64,000 nt of DNA from assembly GCA_037953745.1 (NCBI GenBank), contig JBAKBP010000711.1:1-64000 (forward strand), written 5' to 3'. A model generated the notes under the pieces. That model was not told the DNA's origin. It worked only from the letters and a program-made list of their open reading frames with translations, and ran no database searches. The position numbers and the translations under genes are program-made. Positions 45,716 to 57,118 of the stretch are shown piece by piece; position 1 is the first letter of the stretch, and every line of letters begins with the position of its first letter. The DNA comes from Lithodes maja. Lineage: Eukaryota > Arthropoda > Malacostraca > Decapoda > Lithodidae.

Positions 45716-45859
45716 GAGGAGTAGGCTCGAGACTCTCCCCTTCACCAGTCACAGAGCCTATCAAGGCTGATGACCCAAGAACACGCAAGATTAGTAGAAA
45801 AGAAACTGTTAGAAGAATCTACGAGCCCTCCCCCAACATTAAAAAAATCCCTGATTAAT

Positions 45860-47969
45860 TAATTCACATAATAAGTCTCGTTTGTTCGAGTCCCTTCTTG
45901 AAACTTGTAAACTTTCCACTTGTGAATACAATACATGCAACTGCTGTCTTGTATCTATATTAAAATTACAATTGTTATCCTCCGTTCATCTATGATCGAG
46001 ATAATACCAAGTATCAATATTAGAGGTTATTACCACATCCACGATTTATATACGTAATTCAGAGTTGCTGGGATTTTAACATAATCTGTCATAGTAGCCT
46101 ATGTTTCGGTATGATAGAAAACGAGTGCTCCTCATTCTCCTTTCGTCTGAACTCTTCCACATAGCCTATATATTCACTCTTGATAGTAAATTATGTATAT
46201 CGAGTGTCCTGCATTATTCTAATAGTCATATGAGCTCCTAACTTTAATTATTTAAGTATTGGGTAAGCCATATGTTCATATTTGCATACCGTTGTTATTC
46301 CGTGTAATTATTATTGTGTAGGCCTACCATGTAGGTTTCGCATAGAAAACCGAGTCCAGCTATTATTACCACAGCCTGACCTATTTTATTATTGTGTATA
46401 GAAAAACGTATATCCTGTTCTGAATGTACTATCCGTCTTGTTCTTACCCCATCCATGTATATTGAGTATCCCATTCTTCCCATTTGGTGAACATAAACTA
46501 CCTATTTTAGCCCAGCATAAAAAAAATACTAATAATTACAAACAAATAAGGAAAACTAATTTGTGATATTCCTACAGTACCATCTACTCATTTATTATCT
46601 AAGTAATGGTAGCATATAGCACGATTCTCTTTAAATTATAGATGATATAATGGGTCCTTTGTAGGCCATAAATAAGTGTTTTCTATCTTGGAAAGGCTGC
46701 CATCACCTCGGACGTTCAGCTGGGCTAACACATGATATATATATATATATATAGATGAACTATGGTTATCAATAGCTTATGTGAATATAGTTATAGGGCA
46801 CTTACATTCGTATTGAGTAGTTCACCAGTTATATTAAATCTTAGAGTTGTAAATGTTCTACTTCCTTCTCTTGTATGTAGCTAGGAGTCATCGTGAGGGG
46901 GAGAGACGCAGTGGGTGATTCCTTTATTGAATGAAGTTATGCCCAAGAATGTACCTCTCTCTCCCAAAATCCCTATCTTAATAACTTCCCATCTCCACCA
47001 ACGAATGACGAAAAAAACATTCAAATCCAAGCTTGCAGAATAACCAGCGAATCCCAGTACTGGTTAGATATTAGGGGTGTGTCAAAGCTATAAGTATCTC
47101 AGCATCTATGCCATGGCAACAGACACAACGTGACCTGATATCATAAATGCTCCCTTCCGGTCACGTAAGCAAGGGATCTAAGAGAGTGTTTGCAAGCAAT
47201 CAAATACTCAGCATACACTGATAGATCAGAATACAACTGGCATACCTGACACATTCAGTAGCGATATATCAGAATGTACAAGTAGGCCTATCAGATTATA
47301 ATATAACTTTTATGATTATAAATAGTGGTAAATCAATTATCTATTGCAATCATAAGCAAATGAATAAGTATGATCCAAACATATATACAGTATATGCAGT
47401 AGGTAACAAGAAGTCTACATTTACTATGTAATAGAGAATATAGCAAGGACTGCAGTGTAGACGTGTGATAGTTCATGAGCATTTGTAGATGTTCTAGTAA
47501 CATGGGAAAAATAAACAATGAAATGGCACAATTTAAGTAAAACAATAAATCAATTGCTTTGACGGCATGAGATAAACTCCTAAACATCCAATAATCATCT
47601 CTACCAATCTCCAATATAGACTAGACAAAACTAAGACCATAAAATATCAGTGTTAAATAGAGAGAAGTAGTGTACATTAGGATGTGTTTTGGAGCGGCGC
47701 TCGTCTCCAAGACTGCCCTTTGGAATCTATAGTAGATGTAATACGCAACCTGGTACACAAGCTCTACACATTGACTACGATATCACCACCGTACTCAACT
47801 GATCAATACCAACCGACCAATTACATAATAAGCTAGACAGGTGAGTGACCTGAGTGCCAACTGCCCAGACAGGAATTCGCAATGTTTACAGCTATAAATA
47901 CGTAACATTGGCAGTTATCCAATTCTATATTGACTAAAACTGATGTGTAATGATGGTACTGTAACTGAC
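45860..47969. other. Intron sequence, nothing recognised
   Basis: AT-rich intron with a short (TA)n run at 46738-46753. Open frames here are short and lack motifs. Confidence 0.6.
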
Positions 47970-48095
47970 CTGAGCCGGGTAGTCTCCCACCCACTGATCC
48001 CTGGGGCGGTCCTCGTAGGCTGCTACAGCGTCAGTCATCTTGGCTCTCACTGTGGCCCGCATCACCTCCAGTACACTCATCAACCACTTCTCTAC
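47970..48095 (-). CDS. Dynein beta heavy chain exon (VEKWLMSVL)
   Basis: 126 bp, 42 codons, phase 0: VEKWLMSVLEVMRATVRAKM, TDAVAAYEDRPRDQWVG, DYPAQ. Acceptor TTGCAG|GTAGAG, donor CAG|GTCAG. The first 24 bases of the exon and its acceptor are also the unit of the adjoining minisatellite, so the exon edge is the last unit of that array. The polypyrimidine tract expected upstream is replaced by TGTAATATGTATTGCAG-type repeat sequence. Confidence 0.92.
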
Positions 48096-48545
48096 CTGCA
48101 ATACATATTACAATACACTCATCAACCACTTCTCTACCTGCAACACATATTACAATACACTCATCAACCACTTCTCTACCAGCAACACACATTACAATAT
48201 ACTCATCAACCACTTCTCTACCAGCAACACACATTACAATACACTCATCAACCACTTCTCTACCTACAACACGCATTACAATACACTCATCAACCACTTA
48301 TCTACCTGCAACACACACCACAGTACACTTACTAACCACTTATCTACCTGCAACATATTACAATACACTCATCAACCAATACTCTACCTGCAACACACAT
48401 TACAGTACACTTATCAACCACTTCTCTATCAGCAACACACATTACTGTAGGCTACACGTATCAACCACTTCTCTATCTGCAACACATTACAATACACTCA
48501 TCAACCATTTATCTACCTGCACCACACATTACAGTACACTGATCA
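48072..48545 (-). repeat. 42 bp minisatellite made of an exon-edge copy
   Basis: About 11 units. Each, on the minus strand, reads TGTTGCAG then GTAGAGAAGTGGTTGATGAG and TGTATTGTAATATG. It repeats the 3' splice site and the first 24 bases of the dynein exon ending at 48095. Later units diverge slightly (ATAAGTGGTTGATG, insertions). Confidence 0.9.
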
Positions 48546-48559
48546 ACCAACCCATCACC

Positions 48560-50609
48560 AGACCCCCCCAAAAAAACTTACAAAACACTAAACAGCATCA
48601 CACTCTCCAACAGAAAGACAACAATATCACATGGCACAATCACAACAACAGACTTTATTCCTTCATACAAACAACAAACAAACACTCGCATTAATAATTT
48701 CTCTCATGTCACCACCTAAACCCCCATCAAGACGACCGACGTGTCATCCGACGTAGGATACAATTCCCTGACTATGCACCCTTCACCAACAACCAGACAA
48801 AGCACACCATCAACAATCTCAAGCACTCACCCGCCTGTGGTCCAGACAACATAAGCAACATACACCTCAGACACCTAGGACCGCAAGGCATACAAGCACT
48901 CACCAACATATCAAACTACAGTTATTCATATAACACAATACCAGACATCTGGAAGCATGGTGTCATCATTACTTTCCCCAAACCCAACACAGACCCCAGT
49001 ACGCTGCCCTCCTCACACCACCACATCACACTCTTGTGCACCCCCTCCAAAGTTACAGAACGCCTCGTACTACAACTGACCACACACGCTCTACCCCTAG
49101 TTCCAACACAACATGGCTTCAGGCCATTACACTCCACAAACACTCTTCTTACAGACCTTACACAAAGAGATTTTGACAGCATCAACTCAGACAGACCATC
49201 ACACAGATCACTACTTGCCACACTCAACATTAGTAAGGCCTTCGATGCCATCCTTCGCTACAACCTTAACAAACAAAATCTACAACACAAACATGCACAA
49301 CAATACAAAAAGTGGCTGGCCAACTACCTAGTAGGCAGATGTGCACACGTATAATTTGTCGGTCAGTCATCTAGCATCAGAAACTTCACAAATGGAGTCC
49401 CGCAAGGATCCGTCCTGTCGCCTGCACTCTTCAATGTGTACATGCATGATATACCTACACCCCACGCACCCCAAATAAATATTGCTTCCTATACAGACGA
49501 CATAACACTCACATGACCACACCAAGACCCAGCTAGAGCAACACTTCTCCTTCAACCCTATCTCAACACACTACATGACTGGTGCACTACAAATGACTCA
49601 AGTAGGCCCCAGCCAAATCCACTGCAACCCTCCTCACATACTGGACAGCCGAACACAAATACACCCCCACACCTCACAATAAACTACACCCCCCTAACAC
49701 ACACACACACTCACCCAAAATCCTAGGAGTAACATATGATACTCTAATGACATTCAAACAACACCTCACAAACATACAAAATAAACTGGCACCCAGACTT
49801 AACACCCTTAGGTCACTTTCCCACACAAAATTTGGACACAACAAAGAAACTACCACAACAGTATACAAACAATACATAAGATCAGTGATGGAATACGCAA
49901 GCACTGCCTGGGCTTGTAACCTAGCTGAAACACATCACAAGACCTTGCAAACTATTCAAAACAAAGCCCTAAAAATCATCACAGGCTGCACAGCTACTAG
50001 ACCTACAGATCACCTCAAGACATCAAGAAACCAAAGTCCTCAAAGACCATCTGAACATGAGAGGCACTGAATTCCTGGCTACAGCCTCTACAAACTAACA
50101 CCACCCAGTACACTACATGGCAGCACACCCACAGACACCAAGACACATCAAAACAACACCCAGTGACCCAGCACACGGTATCACACACAAATACTGTCAT
50201 CTCTCCCTCCCTGCCCACCCCAAACCAGCTTCCAGAAGCAGATCCATACTCATAGCTCTCGCCGTTCCATCCAATGACTCATAGACAACACACAGCTGCA
50301 GGCACGAGCTCCCTAAATCCATCGTTCTGAATCCTCCCTTCCTCGCGAGGACAGAGTCCACCTGGCCAGGCTGAGATGTGGGCACCACCATCCAGCTCTC
50401 CTGAGCTATCGGATGAGACTGAATGTGTCCGTCGTCGACACCTGTCCATCACATCATAGAAGACTGCATTCTACACAATCACTTACACCAACAGCATAAT
50501 CTACAATCCATGAGAACCCGTGGGAAAGCCAGATCGTGGCCATGGCCTTCCTTAGGGACTCAGGGCTCTTCGGCCAGGCAGGCCTGGGAACAACAACAAC
50601 AACAACAAC
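48560..50609 (+). mobile_element. LINE-C, degenerate, (AAC)n tail
   Basis: Frames in order: HGFRPLHSTNTLLTDLTQRD and LATLNISKAFDAI (49034-49354), GVPQGSVLSPALFNVYMHDI, SYTDDITLT, then LGVTYDTLMTFKQHLTNIQ and YKQYIRSVMEYASTAWACNL (49747-50070), and a C-terminal Cys/His piece near 50440. Motif A has N where the catalytic Asp belongs. There are many stops and frameshifts. It ends with repeated AAC at 50591-50608. It lies inside the exon-edge minisatellite. The clade is not determined. Confidence 0.7.
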
Positions 50610-50610
50610 C

Positions 50611-50845
50611 ACTTCTTTACCTGCCACACACATTACAGTACACTCATCAACAACTTCTCTACCTGCCACACACATTACAGTACATTCATCAAAAATCTCT
50701 CTACCTGCCACACACATTACAGTACACTCACCAACAACCTCTCTACCTGCCACACACATTACAGTACACTCATCAACAACCTCTCTACCTGCCACACACA
50801 TTACAGTACACTCATCAACAACTCCTCTACCTGCAACATAATAAA
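50611..50845 (-). repeat. Exon-edge minisatellite, second block
   Basis: Five to six 42 bp units (plus-strand CACTCATCAACAACTTCTC, TACCTGCCACACACATTACA). They share the unit of 48072-48545 with a few fixed differences (AACAACTT, CTGCCAC). Confidence 0.88.
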
Positions 50846-51030
50846 AATGTTGTCTTCTATATGCCAACTGCTCCTTCTCAGCATAGGCCGAGAGCCTGTA
50901 CATTCAACCGTGCATTCAACGGTGAAGCCTGTGAGGTCTCGCTCCAGTCTAGTGAGTGAGACATGTGTTGCACTTTGAGATGCAAGCAGCCTCAACTATC
51001 TTGCCTTCGCAAGATGCACAGGACAGGGTT

Positions 51031-51146
51031 ACCCACCCACGGGTCGAAGCAGCCCCATCTCTGGAGCTGCCTCACCCCAGTGCTTCACTCTCTCATCCCC
51101 TAGACTCGGACCCTCACTCTCAGAATGCCACCTATTGAGCAATGGA
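51031..51146 (-). mobile_element. SINE fragment, minus strand
   Basis: The reverse complement reads CCATTGCTCAATAGGTGGCA, TTCTGAGAGTGAGGGTCCGAG and GGAGATGGGGCTGCTTCGA-like blocks, matching the body of the SINE at 44191. Both ends are missing. 50846-51030 between the minisatellite and this piece shows nothing recognisable. Confidence 0.65.
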
Positions 51147-51985
51147 CTACTTGCAACACACATCAACCACTGCTCTGCCTGCAACATAATACACATTACA
51201 ATACACTCATCAAATACACCTCTACCTTTAACACAATACATATTACAGTAAACTTACCAACCACTTCTCTAACTGTAACACAACACATATTACAGAACAC
51301 TCATCAACCACTTATGTACATGCAACATAAATTACGATGCACTCATCAACCACTTCCTTCCCTGCAACACAACACACATTATAAGACTTTCATCAACTAC
51401 TTCTCTCCCTGCAACACAACACACATTATAATACACTCATCAACCACTTTTCTCCCTTTAACACAACACACCTGATAATACTCATCAACCACTGTTCTAT
51501 TTGCAACACATTACAATATATACCACATATCAACCTGCAACACAACACACATTACACTACACTCATCAACCATACTTCTACCTACAATACACTCATCAAC
51601 CACATATCAACCTGCAACACAACACACATTACAGTACACTCATCAACCATACTTCTACCTGCAACACACACTGCAATACACTCATCAACCACATATTAAC
51701 CTGCAACACAACACACATTACAGTACACTCATCAACCATCTTCTACCTGCAACACATACTACAATACACTCATCAACCACATATCAACCTGCAACACAAC
51801 ACACATTACAGTACACTCATCAACCATACTTCTACCTGCAACACACTACAATACACTGATCAACCACATATCAACCTGCAACACAACACACATACAGTAC
51901 ACTCATCAACCATACTTCTACCTGCAACACACACTACAATACACTCATCAACCACATATCAACCTACAACACAACACACATCAGA
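51147..51985 (-). repeat. Exon-edge minisatellite, third block, 89 bp dimers
   Basis: The left part is degenerate. From about 51540 a dimer is regular: a 42 bp unit with CATACTTCTACCTGCAACAC alternates with a 47 bp unit with CACATATCAACCTGCAACAC and ACACACATTACAGTA. The same dimer occurs at 57119-57592 on the other side of CR1-B. Confidence 0.88.
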
Positions 51986-52059
51986 AAGAAGAGAGTAGTT
52001 ACTTCAACTGTAGGACCGTTAGTCGATGAAAATGGAGAATATACCAAAGACAAGTACAA

Positions 52060-52850
52060 ATGAGTAATGCCCTCAATACCTTCTTTGCATCAGTTTTTAC
52101 AACAGAAGACCTCATTGATATCCCTACAGCATCGCCAATTCAGATAGATAATTCTGATGTTCTAAGCAATATCACTATTACAGAGAGAGAAGTATTGAAA
52201 TGTTTAGATAAACTCAAGGTAAATAAAACGCCCGGACCTGATACAATCTCACCTAGAGTTCTAAAGGAAGCTAAGGATGAGCTCTCCAAACCACTGACAT
52301 TGCTATTCAATAAATCCTTGCAGTCTGGAACTATGCCTGATCAGTGGAAGCTAGCTAACGTAACACCGATTTTTAAAAAAGGCAGCAAATCCCTACCCAG
52401 TAACTATCGTCCAATTAGCTTAACCTCAGTTGTATGTAAAATGCTAGAAACGGTCATCAGAGACAGACTCGTAAATCACTTAGAGGAAAATAACATACTT
52501 AAAGATACTGAACATAGCTGCTTTCGTAGCAAACGTTCCTGTTTAACAAATCTCTTAGACTTCTTCCACGATATCCTCAACCTCTATGATGAGAGTACAG
52601 CTGTAGATATTATATACCTTGATTTTCAAAAGGCCTTTGACAAAGTTCCCCACAAACGTTTACTGCTAAAACTAAAAGCGCATGGAATACAAGACGGTGT
52701 GTTGAAATGGATAGAAAATTGGCTCAGCGACAGAAAGCAAAGAGTAGTCATAAACAGTAAGGCATCTAATTGGACCAATGTAAGTAGCGGGGTACCCCAT
52801 GGATCGGTACTAGGACCAATTATCTTTCTAATTTACATTAACGACATAGA
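52060..52850 (+). pseudogene. CR1-B reverse transcriptase, first part
   Basis: An open frame MSNALNTFFASVFTTEDLID to GVPHGSVLGPIIFLIYINDID that then runs into the inserted element. It includes motif A YLDFQKAFDKVPH; CR1-A has PQGS where this copy has PHGS. The continuing polymerase (FTDDTK onward) is at 56041. Confidence 0.8.
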
Positions 52851-52860
52851 TAGTAGTCAT

Positions 52861-53312
52861 TTTCAGAGCTTCCGTGACCGTGTTTAGGATACCAAAGTTT
52901 CTCAGTGAATTTAACAAGAGCAACTGATGCTAAACAAAATAAGCCCCCATACACCTCACCAAAATGACGGGAAAGTTGTTATTTTAGAAGTTTTTCAAAA
53001 TGGCCGCCGCCGTCATCTTAAAATTTTTATAAAGTTCTATTTCTTGAAGTGAATGGCCAAAAATGACAATTTTGGTGTCTATTCCCACTAATTTTGGTGT
53101 CAGAAAACCAATGGGATGGCATAATTAAAAAATAATTAATAACTAATTACCAAATAATTAAGAAAATAAGAAAAAAATTAAGAAAATCAATGGGATGGCA
53201 TAATTCATGATTTAGAGTCCCATTAACCTCAACATCTAAGACAAATATGATGTTGTTAAATCCACTGAGAAACTTTGGTATCCTAAACACGGTCACGGAT
53301 CCTCTGAAACTT
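52861..53312. repeat. Sub-terminal hairpin unit in left arm
   Basis: 52862-52916 (CAGAGCTTCCGTGACCGTG, TTTAGGATACCAAAGTTTCT, CAGTGAATTTAACAA) is the near reverse complement of 53248-53306. So the first ~450 bp of the arm is itself an inverted-repeat unit. Confidence 0.8.
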
Positions 53313-53420
53313 ACTCAAATAATATAATATATAATTTAAAATGTAAACCAAGAATGTTGACTGATCAATTCCTTCTTTTTCAGGTTTGTTGCATCGAATT
53401 TGGCGTGAAGAATCATAAGC

Positions 53421-54173
53421 ATGGAACGTAGAGGAGTTAGTGATGTGCCTGACCCAAGACCTGGATTAAAATGCATATTATGTCAACATCCCTGTATAGC
53501 TGATGATAGTACGGACAAGACATCTGATACAAAGTGGGAGAATCTAAGGAGCAAGTGTTTTCGGTGGAAGGAACTTGATAAATTTCAGCATGCCTATGCA
53601 GCAGTGGAGTGGGACAAGGGGCCTAAGGGCCTGTACATGCATAGTAAATGTTACACCCAGATCAGTAGTAATCGCTATATTCAGCAAGCACAGAATCCTA
53701 AACGGAAATCTGAACAGGAAGAAGTTCAAGCATCAACTTCAAGTCAACAACTCCCAGGAAATGTGCCTAAAAAGTTTCGTTCTAGTACTGGAGTGGTTCA
53801 TGATAAGAATCTCTGTGTGTGGTGTATGAAAGGACCACAAAAAAACAGTAATCCTGGCAAGTCCAAACTTTTGCTGCTGTCAACAGTAGACGCATGGAAC
53901 CGGTTCAATTTGCATACAGTTTGTCTGTCAGATGAGCCTTTTAGAGAAAGATTGAATACCCTACTTGCATCTATCCCAGACAGTCGAACGGCGTTTGGAT
54001 TGGAAATTCGTTATCATCGTGAATGTTGGCGCAATTATGTCAGCAACCCTCTGAAGGAGTCTATAATTATACATATTGCCGGTGTTCCTTCAGAAAGTTC
54101 AAAAGGACACTCAGTTGAATGCTTCAGGTCAGTAACTGCCCAGAAATCTCTAAGCAAAAGCACATCATTGTAA
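53421..54173 (+). pseudogene. Left-arm copy of Cys-rich element gene, N-terminal half
   Basis: From ATG 53421, 250 codons; residues 1-214 match the right-arm gene with only three changes seen (R/G, N/K, F/I). It has Cys/His groups CILCQHPC, HSKCYTQI, CVWCMKG, HTVCLSDE and YHRECWRNYV. After KES at 54062 it leaves homology and runs antisense through the other gene's C-terminal part to a stop at 54171. The product would be a truncated chimera. No catalytic centre is seen. Confidence 0.7.
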
Positions 54174-55468
54174 CTGATTCCCAGGCCATCCTTATGTAAT
54201 ATGTCTACCATTGCTCTGCTCTTTGTCATACCATGTAGCAGTACACCGAGGTTTGTCTTAAATGCAGTACGTCTTCCAGTGATGTAGCTGGTCAAAATAG
54301 ATGCAATTGATCTGACTTGGGGCTTGTCATCGACTTCAGACTTTGTGGGGTGCTTTAACCAAGTGATGAGCTTCAATAGGAGATCATTCAGGTCTTCATA
54401 TTCTTCTAGCTCATGTATGTATGGAGGCCAAGGAACAGTTTTTGTTTTGATGATCTGATCTCTGAGTCGCCCAGCTACATTCTTCACCAGCTGATCGTCA
54501 CTTACACCTAGAGAGGATATTGCAGCCTCAAGATATGAACCTGCAGCTCTTGCATCATATACCAGTTCACTCACATTCTTCTGACCTTGTTCATGAAATG
54601 CTATGTCATCTCCAAATTCCTTGATCAGAATTTCCTTCACGAAACTGGACTTTGCTGTGGAATAGTAACCATAATTTGAAGTAATGCCTTTGTAATCCTT
54701 TACAAGACCTTGCAGTGTACGGATTTCATGATCTTCAAAGATAACTTGACGGACATGATGAAAGAAGATATTTTGGGCCTCTCGAAGATTAACATGTTGC
54801 AGATGCCCTGTTTTTTCATCAGGAAAAGACTCCTTCAGAGGGTTGCTGACATAATTGCGCCAACATTCACGATGATAACGAATTTCCAATCCAAACGCCG
54901 TTCGACTGTCTGGGATAGATGCAAGTAGGGTATTCAATCTTTCTCTTATAGGCTCATCTGACAGACAAACTGTATGCAACTTGAACCGGTTCCATGCGTC
55001 TACTGTTGACAGCAGCAAAAGTTTGGACTTGCCAGGATTACTGTTTTTTTGTGGTCCTTTCATACACCACACACAGAGATTCTTATCATGAACCACTCCA
55101 GTACTAGAACGAAACTTTTTAGGCACATTTCCTGGGAGTTGTTGACTTGAAGTTGATGCTTGAACTTCTTCCTGTTCAGATTTCCGTTTAGGATTCTGTG
55201 CTTGCTGAATATAGCGATTACTACTGATCTGGGTGTAACATTTACTATGCATGTACAGGCCCTTAGGCCCCTTGTCCCACTCCACTGCTGCATAGGCATG
55301 CTGAAATTTATCAAGTTCCTTCCACCGAAAACACTTGCTCCTTAGATTCTCCCACTTTGTATCAGATGTCTTGTCTGTACTATCATCAGCTATACAGGGA
55401 TGTTGACATAATATGCATTTTAATCCAGGTCCTGGGTCAGGCACATCACTAACTCCTCTACGTTCCAT
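54035..55468 (-). CDS. Right-arm Cys-rich element gene, truncated
   Basis: ATG at 55468, 477 codons, no break. Residues 1-214 carry the Cys/His groups. The second half has FFHHVRQVIFEDHEIRTLQ, ITSNYGYYSTAKSSFVKEIL, SILTSYITGRRTAFKTNLGV and a helical repeat region. The last residues (DSFRGLLT) are read from the back of the left arm, so the natural C-terminus after CIIID is missing. Related proteins are repetitive in many invertebrates as I recall, but I cannot name a function; a transposon-encoded protein is likely. The start is supported by identity with the left-arm copy. Confidence 0.65.
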   Translation of the reverse strand: MERRGVSDVPDPGPGLKCILCQHPCIADDSTDKTSDTKWENLRSKCFRWKELDKFQHAYAAVEWDKGPKGLYMHSKCYTQISSNRYIQQAQNPKRKSEQEEVQASTSSQQLPGNVPKKFRSSTGVVHDKNLCVWCMKGPQKNSNPGKSKLLLLSTVDAWNRFKLHTVCLSDEPIRERLNTLLASIPDSRTAFGLEIRYHRECWRNYVSNPLKESFPDEKTGHLQHVNLREAQNIFFHHVRQVIFEDHEIRTLQGLVKDYKGITSNYGYYSTAKSSFVKEILIKEFGDDIAFHEQGQKNVSELVYDARAAGSYLEAAISSLGVSDDQLVKNVAGRLRDQIIKTKTVPWPPYIHELEEYEDLNDLLLKLITWLKHPTKSEVDDKPQVRSIASILTSYITGRRTAFKTNLGVLLHGMTKSRAMVDILHKDGLGISYNDVLLLRDFWAVTDLKHSTECPFELSEGTPAICIIIDSFRGLLT

Positions 55469-55575
55469 GCTTATGATTCTTCACGCCAAATTCGATGCAA
55501 CAAACCTGAAAAAGAAGGAATTGATCAGTCAACATTCTTGGTTTACATTTTAAATTATATATTATATTATTTGAG

Positions 55576-56035
55576 TAAGTTTCAGAGGATCCGTGACCGT
55601 GTTTAGGATACCAAAGTTTCTCAGTGGATTTAACAACATCATATTTGTCTTAGATATTGAGGTTAATGGGACTCTAAATCATGAATTATGCCATCCCATT
55701 GATTTTCTTAATTATTTTCTTATTTACTTAAATATTTGGTAATTATTTATTAATTATTTTTTAATTGTGCCATGCCATTGATATTCGGACACCAAAATTA
55801 GTGGGAATAGACACCAAAATTTTCATTTTTGGCCATTCACTTCAAGAAATAGAACTTTATCAATTTTTTAAGATGACGGCGGCGGCCATTTTGAAAAACG
55901 TCTAAAATAACAACTTTCCCGTCATTTTGTTGAGGTGTATGGGGGCTTAATTTTGTTAGTATCAGTTGCTCTTGTTAAATTCACTGAGAAACTTTGGTAT
56001 CCTAAACACGGTCACGGAAGCTCTGAAAATGACTC
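55576..56035. repeat. Sub-terminal hairpin unit in right arm
   Basis: Mirror copy of 52861-53312, with both terminal motifs present at 55582-55640 and 55975-56030. Four copies of the 55 bp motif thus lie in alternating orientation across the element. Confidence 0.8.
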
Positions 56036-56040
56036 TACTA

Positions 56041-56950
56041 AGATGAGGGTCTCACCTGTACAATCTAAAAATTTACTGACGATACAAAAATTGCAAATAG
56101 CGTACTCTCAAAAGAACATGTTGACGATATACAACACAATCTAGATAAGTTGTCACGTTGGGCCCAAATATGGCAAATGAGTTTCAATGCGGATAAATGT
56201 AAAGTACTACACATTGAATACCAAAATGAGAAAGCAAACTATTCGATGAATGGCACTCAGATTAAGAATGTAAACAGAGAAACCGATCTGGGAGTAACAA
56301 TATCGAGTAACCTAAAACCGAGTCAACAATGTTCAGAAGTTGTTAAGAAAGCAAACTAAATAATTGACTTTATAGGCAGGTCATTTGAGCATAAATCCAA
56401 AGAAGTTATCCTAACCCTTTACAATTCCTTAGTCCGCCCTCTTCTGGAATACTGCGTTCAATCCTGGTGCCCTTATTACCAACAAGATATAGACAAGCTA
56501 GAACGAGTTCAACGTAGAGTTACCAAAATTATACCTAGCCTAAAGAACAAACCATACGAGGAGAGTCTTAGAGAATTAAATATATTTCCTTTAACCCAGC
56601 GCAGATTAAGAGGCGACTTAATTCAAGTGTTCAAAATCATCAAAGGCATCGACAATATGAACTGTAGTAAGTACTTCACTATCGACCAATCGAATTACAC
56701 GCGGGGAAACGGTTGCAAAATTATCGGTAAATCTTTTAACTCGCACGAATCTGAGAATTTCTTCTTCAATCGAGTTGTCAACTTGTGGAATGGGCTTCCC
56801 CGAGACGTTATAGACTGCAGCACCGTTGATTCATTTAAGCTTTGCCTAGACGAATGTCTTGCATCAAACCCGCGACTGACTGCGTTTGTAAATGAATACC
56901 TTTATTTTATCCCCCCCTCAGTTACTAACTCATCTGTCCCCTACTAACTT
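56041..56950 (+). pseudogene. CR1-B reverse transcriptase, second part
   Basis: Continues CR1-B after the insertion: WAQIWQMSFNADKCKVLHI, NRETDLGVTISSNLKPSQ to a stop at 56359, then EVILTLYNSLVRPLLEYC, and from 56627 MFKIIKGIDNMNCSKYF to the end. Several stops relative to CR1-A. Confidence 0.8.
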
Positions 56951-57118
56951 CCTAATCCTGCCACGGACATTAGTTCCAGGGCAGTAGTTCCCTTTCCAAT
57001 GTTCCTTTACCCACTCTAAACCACTGTTTGGACAATTGATCCTCAGTGTTTTGGAGGACGAACAGCCTAGAAGGGTCACCAGACCTGTTGTTGCTTGGTT
57101 TCCTTTGTACTTTGTACA

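Larger units (their letters stand above)
52851..56040. mobile_element. 3.19 kb fold-back DNA transposon
   Basis: It interrupts CR1-B; the uninterrupted CR1-A reads ATAGATGAGGGTC. Flanks give the 3 bp duplication AGA (52848-52850, 56041-56043), or AGAT. Ends are TAGTAGTCATTTTCAGAGC and its complement with a 2 base difference. About 1.2 kb arms (52851-54062 and 54835-56040) are inverted copies, and 54063-54834 is single-copy. Each arm holds the promoter side and first half of the same gene, head-to-head. The superfamily is not identified. Confidence 0.85.
51986..57118 (+). mobile_element. CR1-type LINE, copy B, split by a transposon
   Basis: 5'-truncated: begins RKKRVVTSTVGPLVD and follows CR1-A to YINDIDS at 52850. 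Homology resumes at 56041 with DEGLTCTI, NADKCKVLHIEYQNE, LNLFPLTQRR-type blocks and NPRLTAFVNE, then the 3' UTR to repeated TTTGTAC near 57118. A frameshift near 52050, stops (LTCTI*K) and T for A in the FADD block (FTDD) inactivate it. It is inserted inside the exon-edge minisatellite. Confidence 0.85.

Noticed and set aside
48072..48545. CRISPR-like regular repeats
   Set aside because: There are no unique spacers; the repeats are contiguous and eukaryotic, and the unit derives from an exon edge.
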